DNA from: Longitalea luteola
GTDB lineage: Bacteria; Bacteroidota; Bacteroidia; Chitinophagales; Chitinophagaceae
Assembly: GCF_017356035.1 (NCBI RefSeq)
Contig: NZ_JAFIQX010000007.1
Coordinates: 124,001-188,000 of the forward strand
Direction of reading: 5' to 3'
Length of the DNA: 64,000 bases
Part shown: piece by piece, positions 8,714-17,290 of the stretch
Layout of the letters: the number at the start of each line of letters is the position of its first letter
Position numbering within the stretch: position 1 is the stretch's first letter
The notes under the pieces: model-generated
What the model was told of the DNA's origin: nothing
Database searches by the model: none
Seen by the model: only the letters and a program-made list of their open reading frames with translations
Position numbers and translations under genes: made by a program

Positions 8714-10330
8714 TTACTCAATAGCCGGAAGAAATACATGAAACTGTGAACCTTTGCCGGGAACCGATTCGGCCGTTACATAACCGTGGTGATTGAGGGC
8801 GGCTTTTTTTACAATAGATAATCCAATGCCCGTGCCGGTAAGATCCTCTTTTTGTTTCAATCGCTTGAATACATCGAAAATTTTTTCGGCCTGATCCTGT
8901 TCAAATCCAATGCCGTTATCAGCGAATATGATCTGGTGATAATTGCGGTCGGCTAAAGGAAGCTCTTCAGGGAAACTGGAAAAAGGCACCAGCCTGGCTG
9001 ATATCGAGATCTCCGGGGGTAAACCCGGTTTTGAAAATTTCATCGCATTTGATAACAGGTTCAGGAAAAGCTGATGCATTTGGAACCTGATCCCTTTTAT
9101 AGCGGGAAGCCGGGTGGCTGTTATCTGTGCTTTGGAATCCTGGATCACCAGTTCCAGGTCGTTTTTAACACTTTTTAAAACGTCATTGAGGTCAATGGTC
9201 TCCTGTTCCATGTTCTCATTCGATATGCGGGAATACAGGAGTACAGATTCCATCAGCGCCTGCATCCGTTCTGCCGATGAAATGATCTTGCGGGCAAATG
9301 CCTGCATGTCTTCCATGGTATTATCAGGTTCAAGCTGGCGGTCGGCAAAGATCCTGATCTTTCGCACGGGCTCTTTGAGGTCATGGCTTACTACATACGC
9401 AAAAGACGAGAGCTCGGCATTCAGATTTAACAGCTCGTGATTTTTCAATTCCAGTTCAACGGCATTATTGAGCAAACGGTCTTCATACTTCTTGCGTTCG
9501 GTAAGATCCCTGGTCACTTTGGAGTAGCCTATCAAAGCGCCATGTTCATCATGCAGGGCGGTAATAACAACGCTTGCCCAGAAGGTGCTTCCATCCTTTC
9601 TTCTGCGCCAGCCTTCATTGGAGGCTTTGCCATTTTCAGTGGCCGCTTTTAACAATTTATCGGGCAGGCCATTTATGATATCTTCTGTTGTATAAAAGTT
9701 CTTGAAGCTTTTCCCGATGATCTCATTCGCTTTATATCCTTTGATGAGCTCGGCGCCTATATTCCAGTTCTGAATATTGCCATCGACATCCAGTAACAAA
9801 ATGGCATAGTCCTGCACTTCCGTGATCATCTTATGATAACGCTCCTCGCTTCTGCGCAATTGCTCCAGTAAGGTTTCGTAGCGGTCATCTGCCGCCTTTT
9901 TTTCGGTGAGGTCTTTTGTGAGCTTCAGGAAACCGGTAACGTGTCCAAAATCATCGTGAATGGCAGTGATGGTAATATTGCCCCAGAATGGATCGCCGTT
10001 TTTTCTAATGCGCCAGCCTTCATGTACCGCTTTACCGTTCTTACGGGCTTCTTCCAGTAATTGCTGGGGAAGTTTTCGTTCCCGGTCTTCAGGCGGGTAA
10101 AAAAGCTGATGGCTTTTCCCGATTATTTCGTCAGCCCTGTATCCTTTGATCTTCTCAGCCCCTTTGTTCCAGGACAGAATGTTCCCGTTTACATCCAGCA
10201 AAAAAATGGCATAGTCTTCCACCTCTGAGATCATTCTCTCAAACCTGGCTGCTGTTAATTGGGTATGGTTTTGTTCACTCGTACGGTTTCTTACAGAATC
10301 TGCACGAAATTGTTCATTGTTTAACTCCAT
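8714..10330 (-). CDS. PAS-PAS sensor histidine kinase
   Basis: A soluble 538-residue kinase with two PAS/PAC modules (about 30-145 and 165-280, both opening DYAI(F/L)LLDV.GNI), a HisKA dimerisation helix with phospho-acceptor His316 (VVSHDLKEPVRKI), and an HATPase_c domain with N-box NLLSNAMKFSKPG, G1 DNGIGF and G2 GTGIGLSIVKKA. No membrane segments are present, so it senses a cytoplasmic cue. I chose ATG 10330 because AAAGGAG precedes it by 5 nt, unusual for this phylum; the frame extends upstream to 10414 without support. A receiver-only protein lies 114 bp upstream in the same direction, likely its partner. Confidence 0.92.
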   Translation of the reverse strand: MELNNEQFRADSVRNRTSEQNHTQLTAARFERMISEVEDYAIFLLDVNGNILSWNKGAEKIKGYRADEIIGKSHQLFYPPEDRERKLPQQLLEEARKNGKAVHEGWRIRKNGDPFWGNITITAIHDDFGHVTGFLKLTKDLTEKKAADDRYETLLEQLRRSEERYHKMITEVQDYAILLLDVDGNIQNWNIGAELIKGYKANEIIGKSFKNFYTTEDIINGLPDKLLKAATENGKASNEGWRRRKDGSTFWASVVITALHDEHGALIGYSKVTRDLTERKKYEDRLLNNAVELELKNHELLNLNAELSSFAYVVSHDLKEPVRKIRIFADRQLEPDNTMEDMQAFARKIISSAERMQALMESVLLYSRISNENMEQETIDLNDVLKSVKNDLELVIQDSKAQITATRLPAIKGIRFQMHQLFLNLLSNAMKFSKPGLPPEISISARLVPFSSFPEELPLADRNYHQIIFADNGIGFEQDQAEKIFDVFKRLKQKEDLTGTGIGLSIVKKAALNHHGYVTAESVPGKGSQFHVFLPAIE

Positions 10331-10444
10331 GATAGCTCCTTTGGTACTTATAGATTGCGGAGGCGACGGTGATCGTTGTGATAAGTGCTGATTATTATAG
10401 AAAAGGTGTAACAATCACTACATAAAAATTCATGCCAGGCCATT

Positions 10445-10894
10445 TCAGGCAACTACTATATTATGGCTTTTTGACGCTTCTATGGATTTGAGGGTATCCA
10501 CCAGCCTTTCTTTCGACGTATGGGTGATCTTTTCCAGAAAATCTTTCAGTTTAACAAAGCTGGGCGGCTTTTCGAAATAGCAAACTGCCCCTGCTTTAAT
10601 CGCCTTGTTCCCATCCAGAACGGCTGCAGATGTGGAGTACATCACCACCGGGATCGACCTTAATCCGGCATGCTGCTTCAGCGTTTTCAGGCTTTCCCAT
10701 CCGTCGAGTTCGGGCATGTTCACATCCAGAAAAATTATCTCAGGTGTTGTATTACCAGTATGAAGTTTTTCAATAAGCTCTTTGCCATTGGTGGCAGTGT
10801 CCAGTACTATATGTTTGTCAATCTTTTTCAGCGCCTCTTCAAAGAGATCGGTATCGTCAGGATCATCATCGGCCAAAAAGAAATTTCGAATCAA
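10445..10894 (-). CDS. Single-domain response regulator (Rcp1-like)
   Basis: A stand-alone receiver domain of 149 residues with acidic pocket DDDPDD (9-14), phospho-acceptor Asp57 in IIFLDVNMPELDG, a conserved Ser/Thr in VVMYSTSA, and Lys in YFEKPPS. There is no output domain, as in phytochrome-type Rcp1 regulators that pass phosphate on or act by binding. The only possible start is TTG at 10894: the in-frame codon four upstream is TAA and no ATG precedes the acidic pocket. It is upstream of and co-directional with the PAS kinase, its probable donor. Confidence 0.9.
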   Translation of the reverse strand: MIRNFFLADDDPDDTDLFEEALKKIDKHIVLDTATNGKELIEKLHTGNTTPEIIFLDVNMPELDGWESLKTLKQHAGLRSIPVVMYSTSAAVLDGNKAIKAGAVCYFEKPPSFVKLKDFLEKITHTSKERLVDTLKSIEASKSHNIVVA

Positions 10895-11095
10895 GTTCTT
10901 TGGTTATAGATTATTCTGCAAGTTAACTAAAATCTGTAAAAGATAGCAGCCGGGTTGTAACCACACCACGGTTAAATGCCCATTAAAAATTGATTAGAAA
11001 TTTGTTAATCAAACCGGCTCGCTACTAATCTTTGTGCCACAAGGTGCTTTACATGGCATAATAATTTATTACAGGTGCCAATAACCGGAGTGTCT

Positions 11096-11524
11096 ATGCA
11101 GAATGAAGCCGTATTGATCATCGATCATGATGAGGACGACTGGATGATGATTACTGAAGTATGGAAGGAATTACAACTGAACAATGAACTGATATTTATT
11201 AGCAGCGCCGAGGATGCCATAGTCCGAATACAAAAAATGCCATCAGCTCCCTTTATCATCATTTGCGAGCTGAACCTGCCCCGGATAAACGGGTTTGAAC
11301 TGCGGGAAAAAATGCTGCAAACGAATTCAAAAAAGCTGAGAAGTGTTCCCTTTATATTCTGGTCAACCACTGCTTCTGAAGAGCAGATCCTGCACGCCTA
11401 TAACCTGTCGGTACACGGCTTCTTTATCAAGGATAACAGCATGGATGAATTGAAAGAAACATTCAAATCCATGATCAACTACTGGAAACGGAGCAAGATG
11501 CCCCCCAAGGTCAACGTTAAGTGA
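11096..11524 (+). CDS. Receiver-domain protein with Glu at the phospho-site
   Basis: A 142-residue Rcp1-type receiver: acidic cluster DHDEDD (10-15), strand-3 motif IIICELNLPRING, WSTTAS, and a Lys in FFIKDNS. The position normally held by the phospho-acceptor Asp is Glu58. Such substitutions often mimic the phosphorylated state or create pseudo-receivers, so it may signal independently of a kinase. ATG 11096 is chosen because GGAG lies about 8 nt upstream; GTG at 11075 would add seven residues. It is divergent from the canonical receiver at 10445-10894, which may be a regulatory counterpart. Confidence 0.88.
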   Translation: MQNEAVLIIDHDEDDWMMITEVWKELQLNNELIFISSAEDAIVRIQKMPSAPFIIICELNLPRINGFELREKMLQTNSKKLRSVPFIFWSTTASEEQILHAYNLSVHGFFIKDNSMDELKETFKSMINYWKRSKMPPKVNVK

Positions 11525-11576
11525 CCGGGAACTCATTTACGCCACAGGAAATTAGTATCCAAAAAATACAACGCTG

Positions 11577-11606
11577 TTGCATTAATTGGGAAAACGCCTA
11601 TCTTTG
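11577..11606 (+). promoter_or_regulatory. Bacteroidota-type promoter
   Basis: TTG (11577-11579), 19 nt, then TATCTTTG (11599-11606) matches the Bacteroidota housekeeping promoter pattern (-33 TTTG / -7 TAnnTTTG). The -7 box ends only 4 nt before the ATG at 11611, implying a leaderless or near-leaderless message. Confidence 0.6.
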
Positions 11607-11610
11607 CCGT

Positions 11611-11946
11611 ATGCTTCCTGGCATAAATGCATACACAAGGCAAATAAAAGCGCTGTTGCTGATGGCGATCTTCCTGTTTGTGCATGTAGTCAAAGGGGCA
11701 CATACCCATGCTGCCTACGATCAAAGCCATTCTGTAAAACACGGCAACACGATCGGCGAGGCCAGTCCTGGACACGACTATTGCGACATCTGTGAATTCC
11801 AACTTGCTAAAGATGCAGTTTTTACCGGCGAAGTATTACTGGTAATAGCCCCGGTAAACACGGCGCCCACTTATACCAGGCTTATCACTGCCATAAATCC
11901 CGACCGGTTATTCCTTCCTGATGGCCGCGGACCACCTGCGGTTTAA
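11611..11946 (+). CDS. Exported His/Cys-rich small protein
   Basis: A 111-residue protein starting at ATG 11611, directly behind a promoter-like TATCTTTG. Residues 11-30 form a signal or anchor helix (IKALLLMAIFLFVHVV). The mature part is rich in potential metal ligands: HTHAAYDQSHSVKH, then HDYCDICEFQ with a CxxC pair. The downstream gene in the same direction is a TonB-dependent receptor, 174 bp away. I infer a periplasmic metal-handling partner of the receptor, by analogy with small His/CxxC exported proteins next to metal-uptake receptors. The frame extends upstream to 11521 but would overlap the receiver gene. Confidence 0.7.
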   Translation: MLPGINAYTRQIKALLLMAIFLFVHVVKGAHTHAAYDQSHSVKHGNTIGEASPGHDYCDICEFQLAKDAVFTGEVLLVIAPVNTAPTYTRLITAINPDRLFLPDGRGPPAV

Positions 11947-11978
11947 AAGAACGTTACCAGGTAATGTAAATAATGGAT

Positions 11979-12000
11979 GCATGGGAATGAGATCCCATGC
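11979..12000. other. Hairpin in receptor leader
   Basis: An 8-bp perfect stem GCATGGGA / TCCCATGC with a 6-nt loop lies between the His/Cys-rich gene and the TonB receptor. No T-tract follows, so it is not a simple terminator. It may be a processing or regulatory element. Confidence 0.4.
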
Positions 12001-12120
12001 AAGGGGTCGTTGCTATTGATGCAAACCATTCCTCCGCAAAAGCTGGTGATCGGCACGCCCACACCCGGGCCCTGGCCGAAAAATCTGGCAGGATTCATCT
12101 TATTCAATGAAATCAACAAA

Positions 12121-14328
12121 ATGAACAGGCTCAGCTTTATCCTTGTAGTGATCACTGCGGTGATCAGTCCCGCGTTTATACAGGCGCAATTGTCGCCCGA
12201 CAGTACCGTAAACAAGCCCGGGCAACAGCCCGGGTCGGATTCCTTGCCATTCCGGCAAAAAGACTCGCTGAAACAGGTAACTGTTACTGCATCCAGAAGC
12301 GGTGTACAGGTGGATAATGGCCGCATCATAATGAATATGGCGAACAGCGCCCTTGCTGCAGGTGCTACCGTATTTGACGTGCTCACAAAAATGCCCGGGG
12401 TAAGTGTTGGCCAGGACGATAATCTCAGTTTGCGCGGCACCCAGAACGTTACGGTAATGATAGACGGGAAAATGAATTACCTCACCGGCAAACAGCTCGC
12501 CGATCTGCTGAAAGGCATGAGCAGCGAGCAGATAGTAAGAATAGAACTGATGCCCACACCACCGGCCGCCTTCGATGCGGCGGGTAATGCCGGCATCATT
12601 AACATCATTACGCGGAAACATACCGCCCGTGGTTATGCCATCGATCTGCGATCAACGCTTACCCGGGGCAGCAACTGGTTATTCAATGAGAACATTACGG
12701 CCGCGGTAAATACCCGGCGTTTACAGGTATCAGCATCTTTCGATTACAATACCCCGCATCGTTTTGTCAATAGCCATAGCGGCAATGGCGTACAGGAGCA
12801 TGGCCTTAATTACAACCTTCAAAGAACAAATACCGGTTCTTATAAGATCAAATTCTATACGTACCGGCTGGGGGCCGACTGGCAGCTGAACGACCGGCAC
12901 CAGCTAAGCGCTTTTTACCATGGTTATTTCGACGACTTCAGTGTTTATAAGCATGCAAGGGTGAACAGGTATGATGCGGATGATCAATTGCATTCCGTCA
13001 TCCGCACCCATACCAGCATTATTGAACCCTATCATTACCATGCAGGCAATATCAGCTACACCTGGCGGCTCGATACAGCCGGCAGAAAGCTGACCGCCGA
13101 AGGACATTATATCAATTATCGTAATTTGTCCGACGGCCTGATGACAACCCGTATAGAAGATGGAAATACAGGTAGTATAACAGCCGAACATGCCCTGCGT
13201 TCGCATCAACCCGGTTATATTACCATCCGTTCGGCCAAAGCCGACCTTGAATGGCCATACAAAGGGGTGCTGCTGAGGGCCGGACTTAAATATGCCCATG
13301 TCACCAACGATAACAATTTCCGGTTCGATTCGCTGATCAATGGCTCGTATAAAGAAGCCGCTACCATGTCGGATCATTTTCTGTATGACGAAAAAATAGC
13401 AGCGGCCTATGTTTCCCTGGCAAAGCAATGGAAGCGTTCAGGCCTGCAGGCGGGGCTGCGGATGGAGCAAACCGATGCCGGCGGGCGTACTGTGAAGGCA
13501 GCGCTGTTCAATCAATGGAAGTATACCCGTTTTTTTCCTACCATTTCGTTTGAACATACCCTGAAGCAGCACAGGCTGTCTCTTTCGCTCAGCCGCCGGA
13601 TCAACCGCCCGGCCTATGGCGATCTGAACCCCGTGCGCTGGTATGTAGATCAGTATTTTTATTATGCAGGCAATCCGGGCCTCGTTCCTGAAATGGCCTG
13701 GCTGTTAGCTGCCACGGGCACCTTCAACCGCAAATACGTAGTTACAGCTACTTACGGGTTGCGTGAAAACTATATGGCAAAGCGGTTATTGGTCGATTCA
13801 GCATCGAATGCGGTTAAAAGCCAGTCGGTTAATTTTTCTGATATGCAACGGTTCGACCTGTTGCTGGCTGCGCCATTCAGTGCAGGCTGGTGGAGTTTGC
13901 AGGCATCGGTGGGTGTTAATTATTCCATGTATCCGATTCCACAACGAACAGGCGACGTTTCCGTTTCGCGGTGGGCCGGGAGTGTACAGGTGCAGCAACA
14001 GGTGAAACTGCCTGCCGGCTTACGGCTCGAGGTGAGCACTAACCTGTATTCCCGGGAACTGTGGGGCATCTATTTAAAGGAGGCGTTGTTCTTTTCAGAT
14101 GCAGGCCTGCAGAAAGCCTTTTTGAACGAAAATCTCTTATTGAAACTAAGCTTTACCGATTTCCTGCGTACCTACCGCCTTAAAGCGTACTCCCTGTCAA
14201 ATACCACCGATTACCGGTACTTCGACCGTCCCGATATGCATCGGCTTGGTCTGTCCGTTCGTTACCATATCGGCGGCAAGGTTGTTCCCAAAAAGGCGGC
14301 GGGTATCGAAGAGCAGGAAAGATTGTAA
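12121..14328 (+). CDS. TonB-dependent outer-membrane receptor
   Basis: A 735-residue receptor with a signal peptide ending AFIQAQ, a plug domain at about residues 45-170 (KQVTVTASRSGVQVDNGRII, VFDVLTKMPGVSV, IRIELMPTPPAAFDAAGNAG), then a long barrel rich in alternating aromatic strands. It fits the outer membrane beta-barrel family of TonB-linked receptors without an N-terminal carboxypeptidase-regulatory domain. It would import a ligand across the outer membrane using TonB. ATG 12121 is chosen because the signal peptide begins there; the frame runs back to 11977 without a signal. Association with the upstream His/Cys-rich protein suggests a metal or metal-chelate substrate, which is inference. 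Confidence 0.9.
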   Translation: MNRLSFILVVITAVISPAFIQAQLSPDSTVNKPGQQPGSDSLPFRQKDSLKQVTVTASRSGVQVDNGRIIMNMANSALAAGATVFDVLTKMPGVSVGQDDNLSLRGTQNVTVMIDGKMNYLTGKQLADLLKGMSSEQIVRIELMPTPPAAFDAAGNAGIINIITRKHTARGYAIDLRSTLTRGSNWLFNENITAAVNTRRLQVSASFDYNTPHRFVNSHSGNGVQEHGLNYNLQRTNTGSYKIKFYTYRLGADWQLNDRHQLSAFYHGYFDDFSVYKHARVNRYDADDQLHSVIRTHTSIIEPYHYHAGNISYTWRLDTAGRKLTAEGHYINYRNLSDGLMTTRIEDGNTGSITAEHALRSHQPGYITIRSAKADLEWPYKGVLLRAGLKYAHVTNDNNFRFDSLINGSYKEAATMSDHFLYDEKIAAAYVSLAKQWKRSGLQAGLRMEQTDAGGRTVKAALFNQWKYTRFFPTISFEHTLKQHRLSLSLSRRINRPAYGDLNPVRWYVDQYFYYAGNPGLVPEMAWLLAATGTFNRKYVVTATYGLRENYMAKRLLVDSASNAVKSQSVNFSDMQRFDLLLAAPFSAGWWSLQASVGVNYSMYPIPQRTGDVSVSRWAGSVQVQQQVKLPAGLRLEVSTNLYSRELWGIYLKEALFFSDAGLQKAFLNENLLLKLSFTDFLRTYRLKAYSLSNTTDYRYFDRPDMHRLGLSVRYHIGGKVVPKKAAGIEEQERL

Positions 14329-14348
14329 ATTGAATTAAACAGATCGTG

Positions 14349-14915
14349 TTACACCCGGAGCGAACCCCTGAATCCCCTGGCAGCATAATAGGATTCAGCG
14401 CCATTGTGATACAGGAAAACCGTGTCGTAGCGGCGATCGCAGAATACGGCGCCGCCCAGTTTCCTGATGGCAGGAGGCGTTAATACCCAGCTCGAGGTCT
14501 TGAGATCGAATTTACCAAGTGTTTGCAGGGTGCGGTATTCTTCTTCGGTCAACAACTCAATGCCCATGTCGGCAGCCATATTGATGGCGCTGTCTGCCGG
14601 TTTATGTTCTTTCCTCGATGCCAGCGCTTCGCCGTCGTAGCAAAGGCTTCTGCGGCCTTTCGGACTTTCCGCTGAACAATCGAAGAAAATGTATTCGTCC
14701 GACTTTTTATCATAACCAACTACATCGGGTTCGCCCTCGGTTTCTTCCATGGCATTGAGCGACCATAGTTTGTCGGGATGTGCTTCCAGTTTAGCTGCTA
14801 CTTTATCCCAGCTAATGCCTTTATGGCGCTGCATATTTTTTTCGAACCGGGCTTTCAATGTGCGGAGCAGGGCATTCCGTTGCTCGGCCGACAGTTTGCT
14901 TTTAGTATTTTTCAT
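14349..14915 (-). CDS. DUF4256 family protein
   Basis: A 188-residue soluble protein with recognisable DUF4256 features: EGEPDVVGYDKKSDEYIFFD, a PKGRRSLCYDGEAL segment, LLTEEEYRTLQTLGKFD, and the conserved end FCDRRYDTVFLYHNGAESYYAARGFR. The family is widespread in Bacteroidota and Bacillota and has no established function. It is the last gene in the ArsR-led minus-strand run (48-bp gap after the DoxX-like gene) and convergent with the TonB receptor. Confidence 0.88.
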   Translation of the reverse strand: MKNTKSKLSAEQRNALLRTLKARFEKNMQRHKGISWDKVAAKLEAHPDKLWSLNAMEETEGEPDVVGYDKKSDEYIFFDCSAESPKGRRSLCYDGEALASRKEHKPADSAINMAADMGIELLTEEEYRTLQTLGKFDLKTSSWVLTPPAIRKLGGAVFCDRRYDTVFLYHNGAESYYAARGFRGSLRV

Positions 14916-14963
14916 GATATGAGTCTATGCGATGTATATAAATATAAGGAAATCGGCAATTCA

Positions 14964-15389
14964 CTAATAGGCTACTGCCACGATCTTTCTGCTGGCTGGT
15001 CTGAAATACCACGATACCACGGTAAGGATCAACAGCAACAGCGACGGAAATATCTCAGCAAAGGAATGACCCATGGCAATATGTGTATAAATGGCTCCTG
15101 AGGTAAGAAAGAAGTATCCCGCATAGGCCCACTCTTTTATTAACGCAGATCGGGGAGCAAGCAATGCTATAACGCCCAGGATCTTCCAGATGCCTATGAT
15201 GGTTAGAAAATATACAGGGAAGCCTAACCGCGCAATGCCTTCTACGCCGGGCGGCGATACAGCGCCTTCCATTTTCAATTTTAATAATTGTTGTGCACCA
15301 CTTGCCAGCATGCCAGATGCCAGCCAGATGGTAGCGATCCAATAGATGATCTTACTGGCTTTGCCAGAACCGTTCTTTGTTTTTTCCAT
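14964..15389 (-). CDS. DoxX-like membrane protein
   Basis: A 141-residue protein with four hydrophobic helices (IIYWIATIWLASGMLASG; FPVYFLTIIGIWKILGVIALL; YAGYFFLTSGAIYTHIAMG; IFPSLLLLILTVVSWYF), matching the DoxX-like family in length and topology. Members are often placed next to SRPBCC and ArsR genes in Bacteroidota; the biochemical role is unclear. It is the fourth gene of this operon, 20 bp after the YdeI-like gene. Confidence 0.85.
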   Translation of the reverse strand: MEKTKNGSGKASKIIYWIATIWLASGMLASGAQQLLKLKMEGAVSPPGVEGIARLGFPVYFLTIIGIWKILGVIALLAPRSALIKEWAYAGYFFLTSGAIYTHIAMGHSFAEIFPSLLLLILTVVSWYFRPASRKIVAVAY

Positions 15390-15409
15390 GTTTCGATTGT
15401 TTAGTTGGG

Positions 15410-16003
15410 TTAATCGTCTAATCCTTTTCCTTTCAGGATCTGAGGTATATATTTTTCAACCCTGGCCGCCCTGGTTTTCGATTGTTTGGCCTGGTTGAAA
15501 TAATACAGGTAGGCGCTCTGCCGTCCCGGTGTGAGGGCTTCAAACGCTTTTTTCAGCGCAGGTTTTTTATCGAGCTTCACCTGAAATTCTTCAGGAACGG
15601 GAAAGTCCTCTGTCTTTTTCAGTTTTACTTTCAGACCGGCCCTTTCCACCTCGATCGCTTCGTAAATGTAGGCTTTCAACACGCGTTCCATTTTGGTTAT
15701 TTCCCTGGCATTGGTGAACCTGATCTGGCGGGCAGCCTGTACATTTTCTGTCTGTTGTATCAAAATGCCATTGGGATCGTTCAGGAGGGCGCCTTTGAAG
15801 AACAAGAGGGCGCAGTATTCTTTAAAACCATGGATCAGCACGATATTGCTGTTCTGGTACAGGTAACAGGGATTGCCCCATTTCAATGCCTCCGTGAGCC
15901 CACAGTCAAGAATGATGGATCTCAGTTTATCGAATTCAGTGTGCCACTGTTCGGCTTTATCGAAAAAGAAGTCAACGTCAGGGTTAGTTTCACTGCGTGT
16001 CAT
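15410..16003 (-). CDS. YdeI/OmdA-family protein (DUF1801-like N-terminus)
   Basis: A 197-residue soluble protein with an N-terminal DUF1801-type part (GLTEALKWGNPCYLYQNSNIV, LFFKGALLNDPNGIL) and the bacteriocin-protection YdeI/OmdA C-terminal part (PVPEEFQVKLDKKPALKKAFEALTPGRQ, then YLYYFNQAKQSKTRAARVEKYIPQIL). The family is commonly found with SRPBCC and ArsR genes; proposed protective roles are poorly tested. The start is 6 bp after the SRPBCC stop, indicating tight co-translation. Confidence 0.88.
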   Translation of the reverse strand: MTRSETNPDVDFFFDKAEQWHTEFDKLRSIILDCGLTEALKWGNPCYLYQNSNIVLIHGFKEYCALLFFKGALLNDPNGILIQQTENVQAARQIRFTNAREITKMERVLKAYIYEAIEVERAGLKVKLKKTEDFPVPEEFQVKLDKKPALKKAFEALTPGRQSAYLYYFNQAKQSKTRAARVEKYIPQILKGKGLDD

Positions 16004-16009
16004 GGGATA

Positions 16010-16492
16010 TTATTTTAATTTACCAACAACTTCCTGCAAACGGTTATGCGCCATATTAAGGCCCATGGCAAAAGGCTGTTTCAGCAGCTGATCTCTCAAC
16101 TCTACTGTTTTAAATACTATTTGCATATTGAGTTTGCTGGTATCGTCGCCCAGTTTTACAAATTCAAGGAACTCGAGCTGTACGGCAAAAGGCGTATTGT
16201 TCATTTCGAACGTGCGGGTGATCTTCTGGTCCTGAACAAATTCATGGATCACCCCGTTCGCCTGAAACAGCACATTTCCCTGGGCATCTACTGTCTGAAA
16301 CTGCCAGCCGCCATGATTTTTACATTCCAGTTTCAACACCTTCGTTGTGCCATACTCGTGGGACATCCATTGTTCAAAGATCTCCGGGTCAACATGGGCT
16401 TTGAACAGCAGATCTACAGGCAGGTCAAACTCCCGGCTGATGTGTATATCATGTTTACCTTCTTCGGCATTCACTTTTGTTTTGCGTTCCAT
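16010..16492 (-). CDS. SRPBCC (AHSA1-like) domain protein
   Basis: This 160-residue protein has the START/Bet-v1-like helix-grip fold pattern of AHSA1 proteins: ISREFDLPVDLLFKAHVDPEIFEQWM near the N-terminus, a run of beta strands, and a long C-terminal helix (MGLNMAHNRLQEVVGKL). Such proteins bind hydrophobic ligands in a cavity, and no catalytic site is visible. It is 6 bp downstream of the ArsR gene, a very common ArsR-SRPBCC pairing. Confidence 0.88.
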   Translation of the reverse strand: MERKTKVNAEEGKHDIHISREFDLPVDLLFKAHVDPEIFEQWMSHEYGTTKVLKLECKNHGGWQFQTVDAQGNVLFQANGVIHEFVQDQKITRTFEMNNTPFAVQLEFLEFVKLGDDTSKLNMQIVFKTVELRDQLLKQPFAMGLNMAHNRLQEVVGKLK

Positions 16493-16498
16493 AACATC

Positions 16499-16816
16499 TT
16501 ATTTTTTGTATTTCTTCATTATGTTCTCCAGTTTGTTAAAACGGTCGTCCCACAGTTTTCGAAAGGGTTCAATGAAATCAGCTATTTCTTTCATTTTCTG
16601 CGGGTTCAGGTGATAGTAGATTTCGCGGCCGTTCTGTTCCTGTTCCAGCAATTCGCATTCAGTAAGTATCTGCAGATGTTTTGACACGGTGGGCCGGGCC
16701 GTGTCGAAATTGGCGGCAATGGCGCCGGCGGTCATTGACTGAGTGGCTACCAACAGCAAAATAGCCCGTCTGGTAGGGTCTGCAATGGCTTGAAAAACAT
16801 CACGTCTTAAGTTCAT
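16499..16816 (-). CDS. ArsR-family winged-helix repressor
   Basis: A 105-residue repressor: [16 protein letters not shown], recognition region [32 protein letters not shown]. The CxC metal site of classical ArsR is absent, so it probably senses a non-metal signal, as for ArsR members paired with SRPBCC genes. It starts at ATG 16816, and two direct 16-bp repeats lie immediately upstream, a likely autorepression site. It heads a five-gene run down to 14349. Confidence 0.93.
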   Translation of the reverse strand: MNLRRDVFQAIADPTRRAILLLVATQSMTAGAIAANFDTARPTVSKHLQILTECELLEQEQNGREIYYHLNPQKMKEIADFIEPFRKLWDDRFNKLENIMKKYKK

Positions 16817-16819
16817 TAC

Positions 16820-16861
16820 GTAGCTATTTGGCTACAAATTTAAATGTAGCTATTTAACTAC
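16820..16861. promoter_or_regulatory. Tandem operator for the ArsR operon
   Basis: Two 16-bp copies, GTAGCTATTTGGCTAC (16820-16835) and GTAGCTATTTAACTAC (16846-16861), are spaced 26 bp start to start. Each is an imperfect inverted repeat (GTAG...CTAC), a form expected for a winged-helix dimer. The first lies 4 bp from the arsR start codon. Confidence 0.7.
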
Positions 16862-16942
16862 GCAAATTTTTTTCCATTTTTCTCCGGATATATGCTTGTA
16901 AACGGTTTATTTGTGCGGAAAGAGAGTCAGGTCATAACTGCA

Positions 16943-16973
16943 TAAAAAACGGTCCTGGCAAAGCCAGGACCGG
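16943..16973 (-). terminator. Terminator downstream of the FN3-type gene
   Basis: A perfect 9-bp stem GGTCCTGGC / GCCAGGACC with a 3-nt loop (16951-16971) is followed on the minus strand by six T residues. It ends the minus-strand transcript from 17628. Confidence 0.88.
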
Positions 16974-17017
16974 GCAATCCTTTGTAAGGACAATGTGTGC
17001 TTTGACGGAGCACTTAT

Positions 17018-17290
17018 TTATTGAATAACCCTGTCGATAACCGGTGAATACTCCATTTGATTATTCATACCCAAAGCCACTGTGCGGAACCAGTATTTCT
17101 GATAGGATTTCAGTCCCCTGAAGGTGTGGTACGCATTAGTACTTCCTTCATTGGTCCATACTGTTTCTGAAGTAGGCGGCTCGGCTGTGTATTGGTGCAT
17201 GTAAGCCCGGGCGCCGCGCACCCGTTTCACCCGGATGGTGACTTCGCCGGGCGGGCCAAGCTCTACTTCCAGTTTTTCAATGGCCGGCAT
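17018..17290 (-). CDS. C-terminal fragment (FN3-like domain) of a split gene
   Basis: These 90 residues form a fibronectin-type-III-like module: PGEVTIRVKRVRGARAYMHQYT, a Trp in ETVWTNEG, and the typical FRGLKSYQKYWFRTVALG. The ATG at 17290 lies inside the end of the preceding frame (17263-17628). In related Bacteroidota proteins, as I recall them, an N-terminal helical part ending in SSGF continues directly into K-P-x-P-A-I and an FN3 domain. Here the two parts are in different frames, so this is probably the 3' half of one frameshifted gene. A terminator follows. Confidence 0.65.
   Translation of the reverse strand: MPAIEKLEVELGPPGEVTIRVKRVRGARAYMHQYTAEPPTSETVWTNEGSTNAYHTFRGLKSYQKYWFRTVALGMNNQMEYSPVIDRVIQ

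Noticed and set aside
15482-16018. Long forward frame opposite the YdeI-like gene, and similar ones at 16046-16684, 12904-13428 and 56898-57563
   Set aside because: They are antisense shadows of well-supported genes, with unnatural composition and no motifs.
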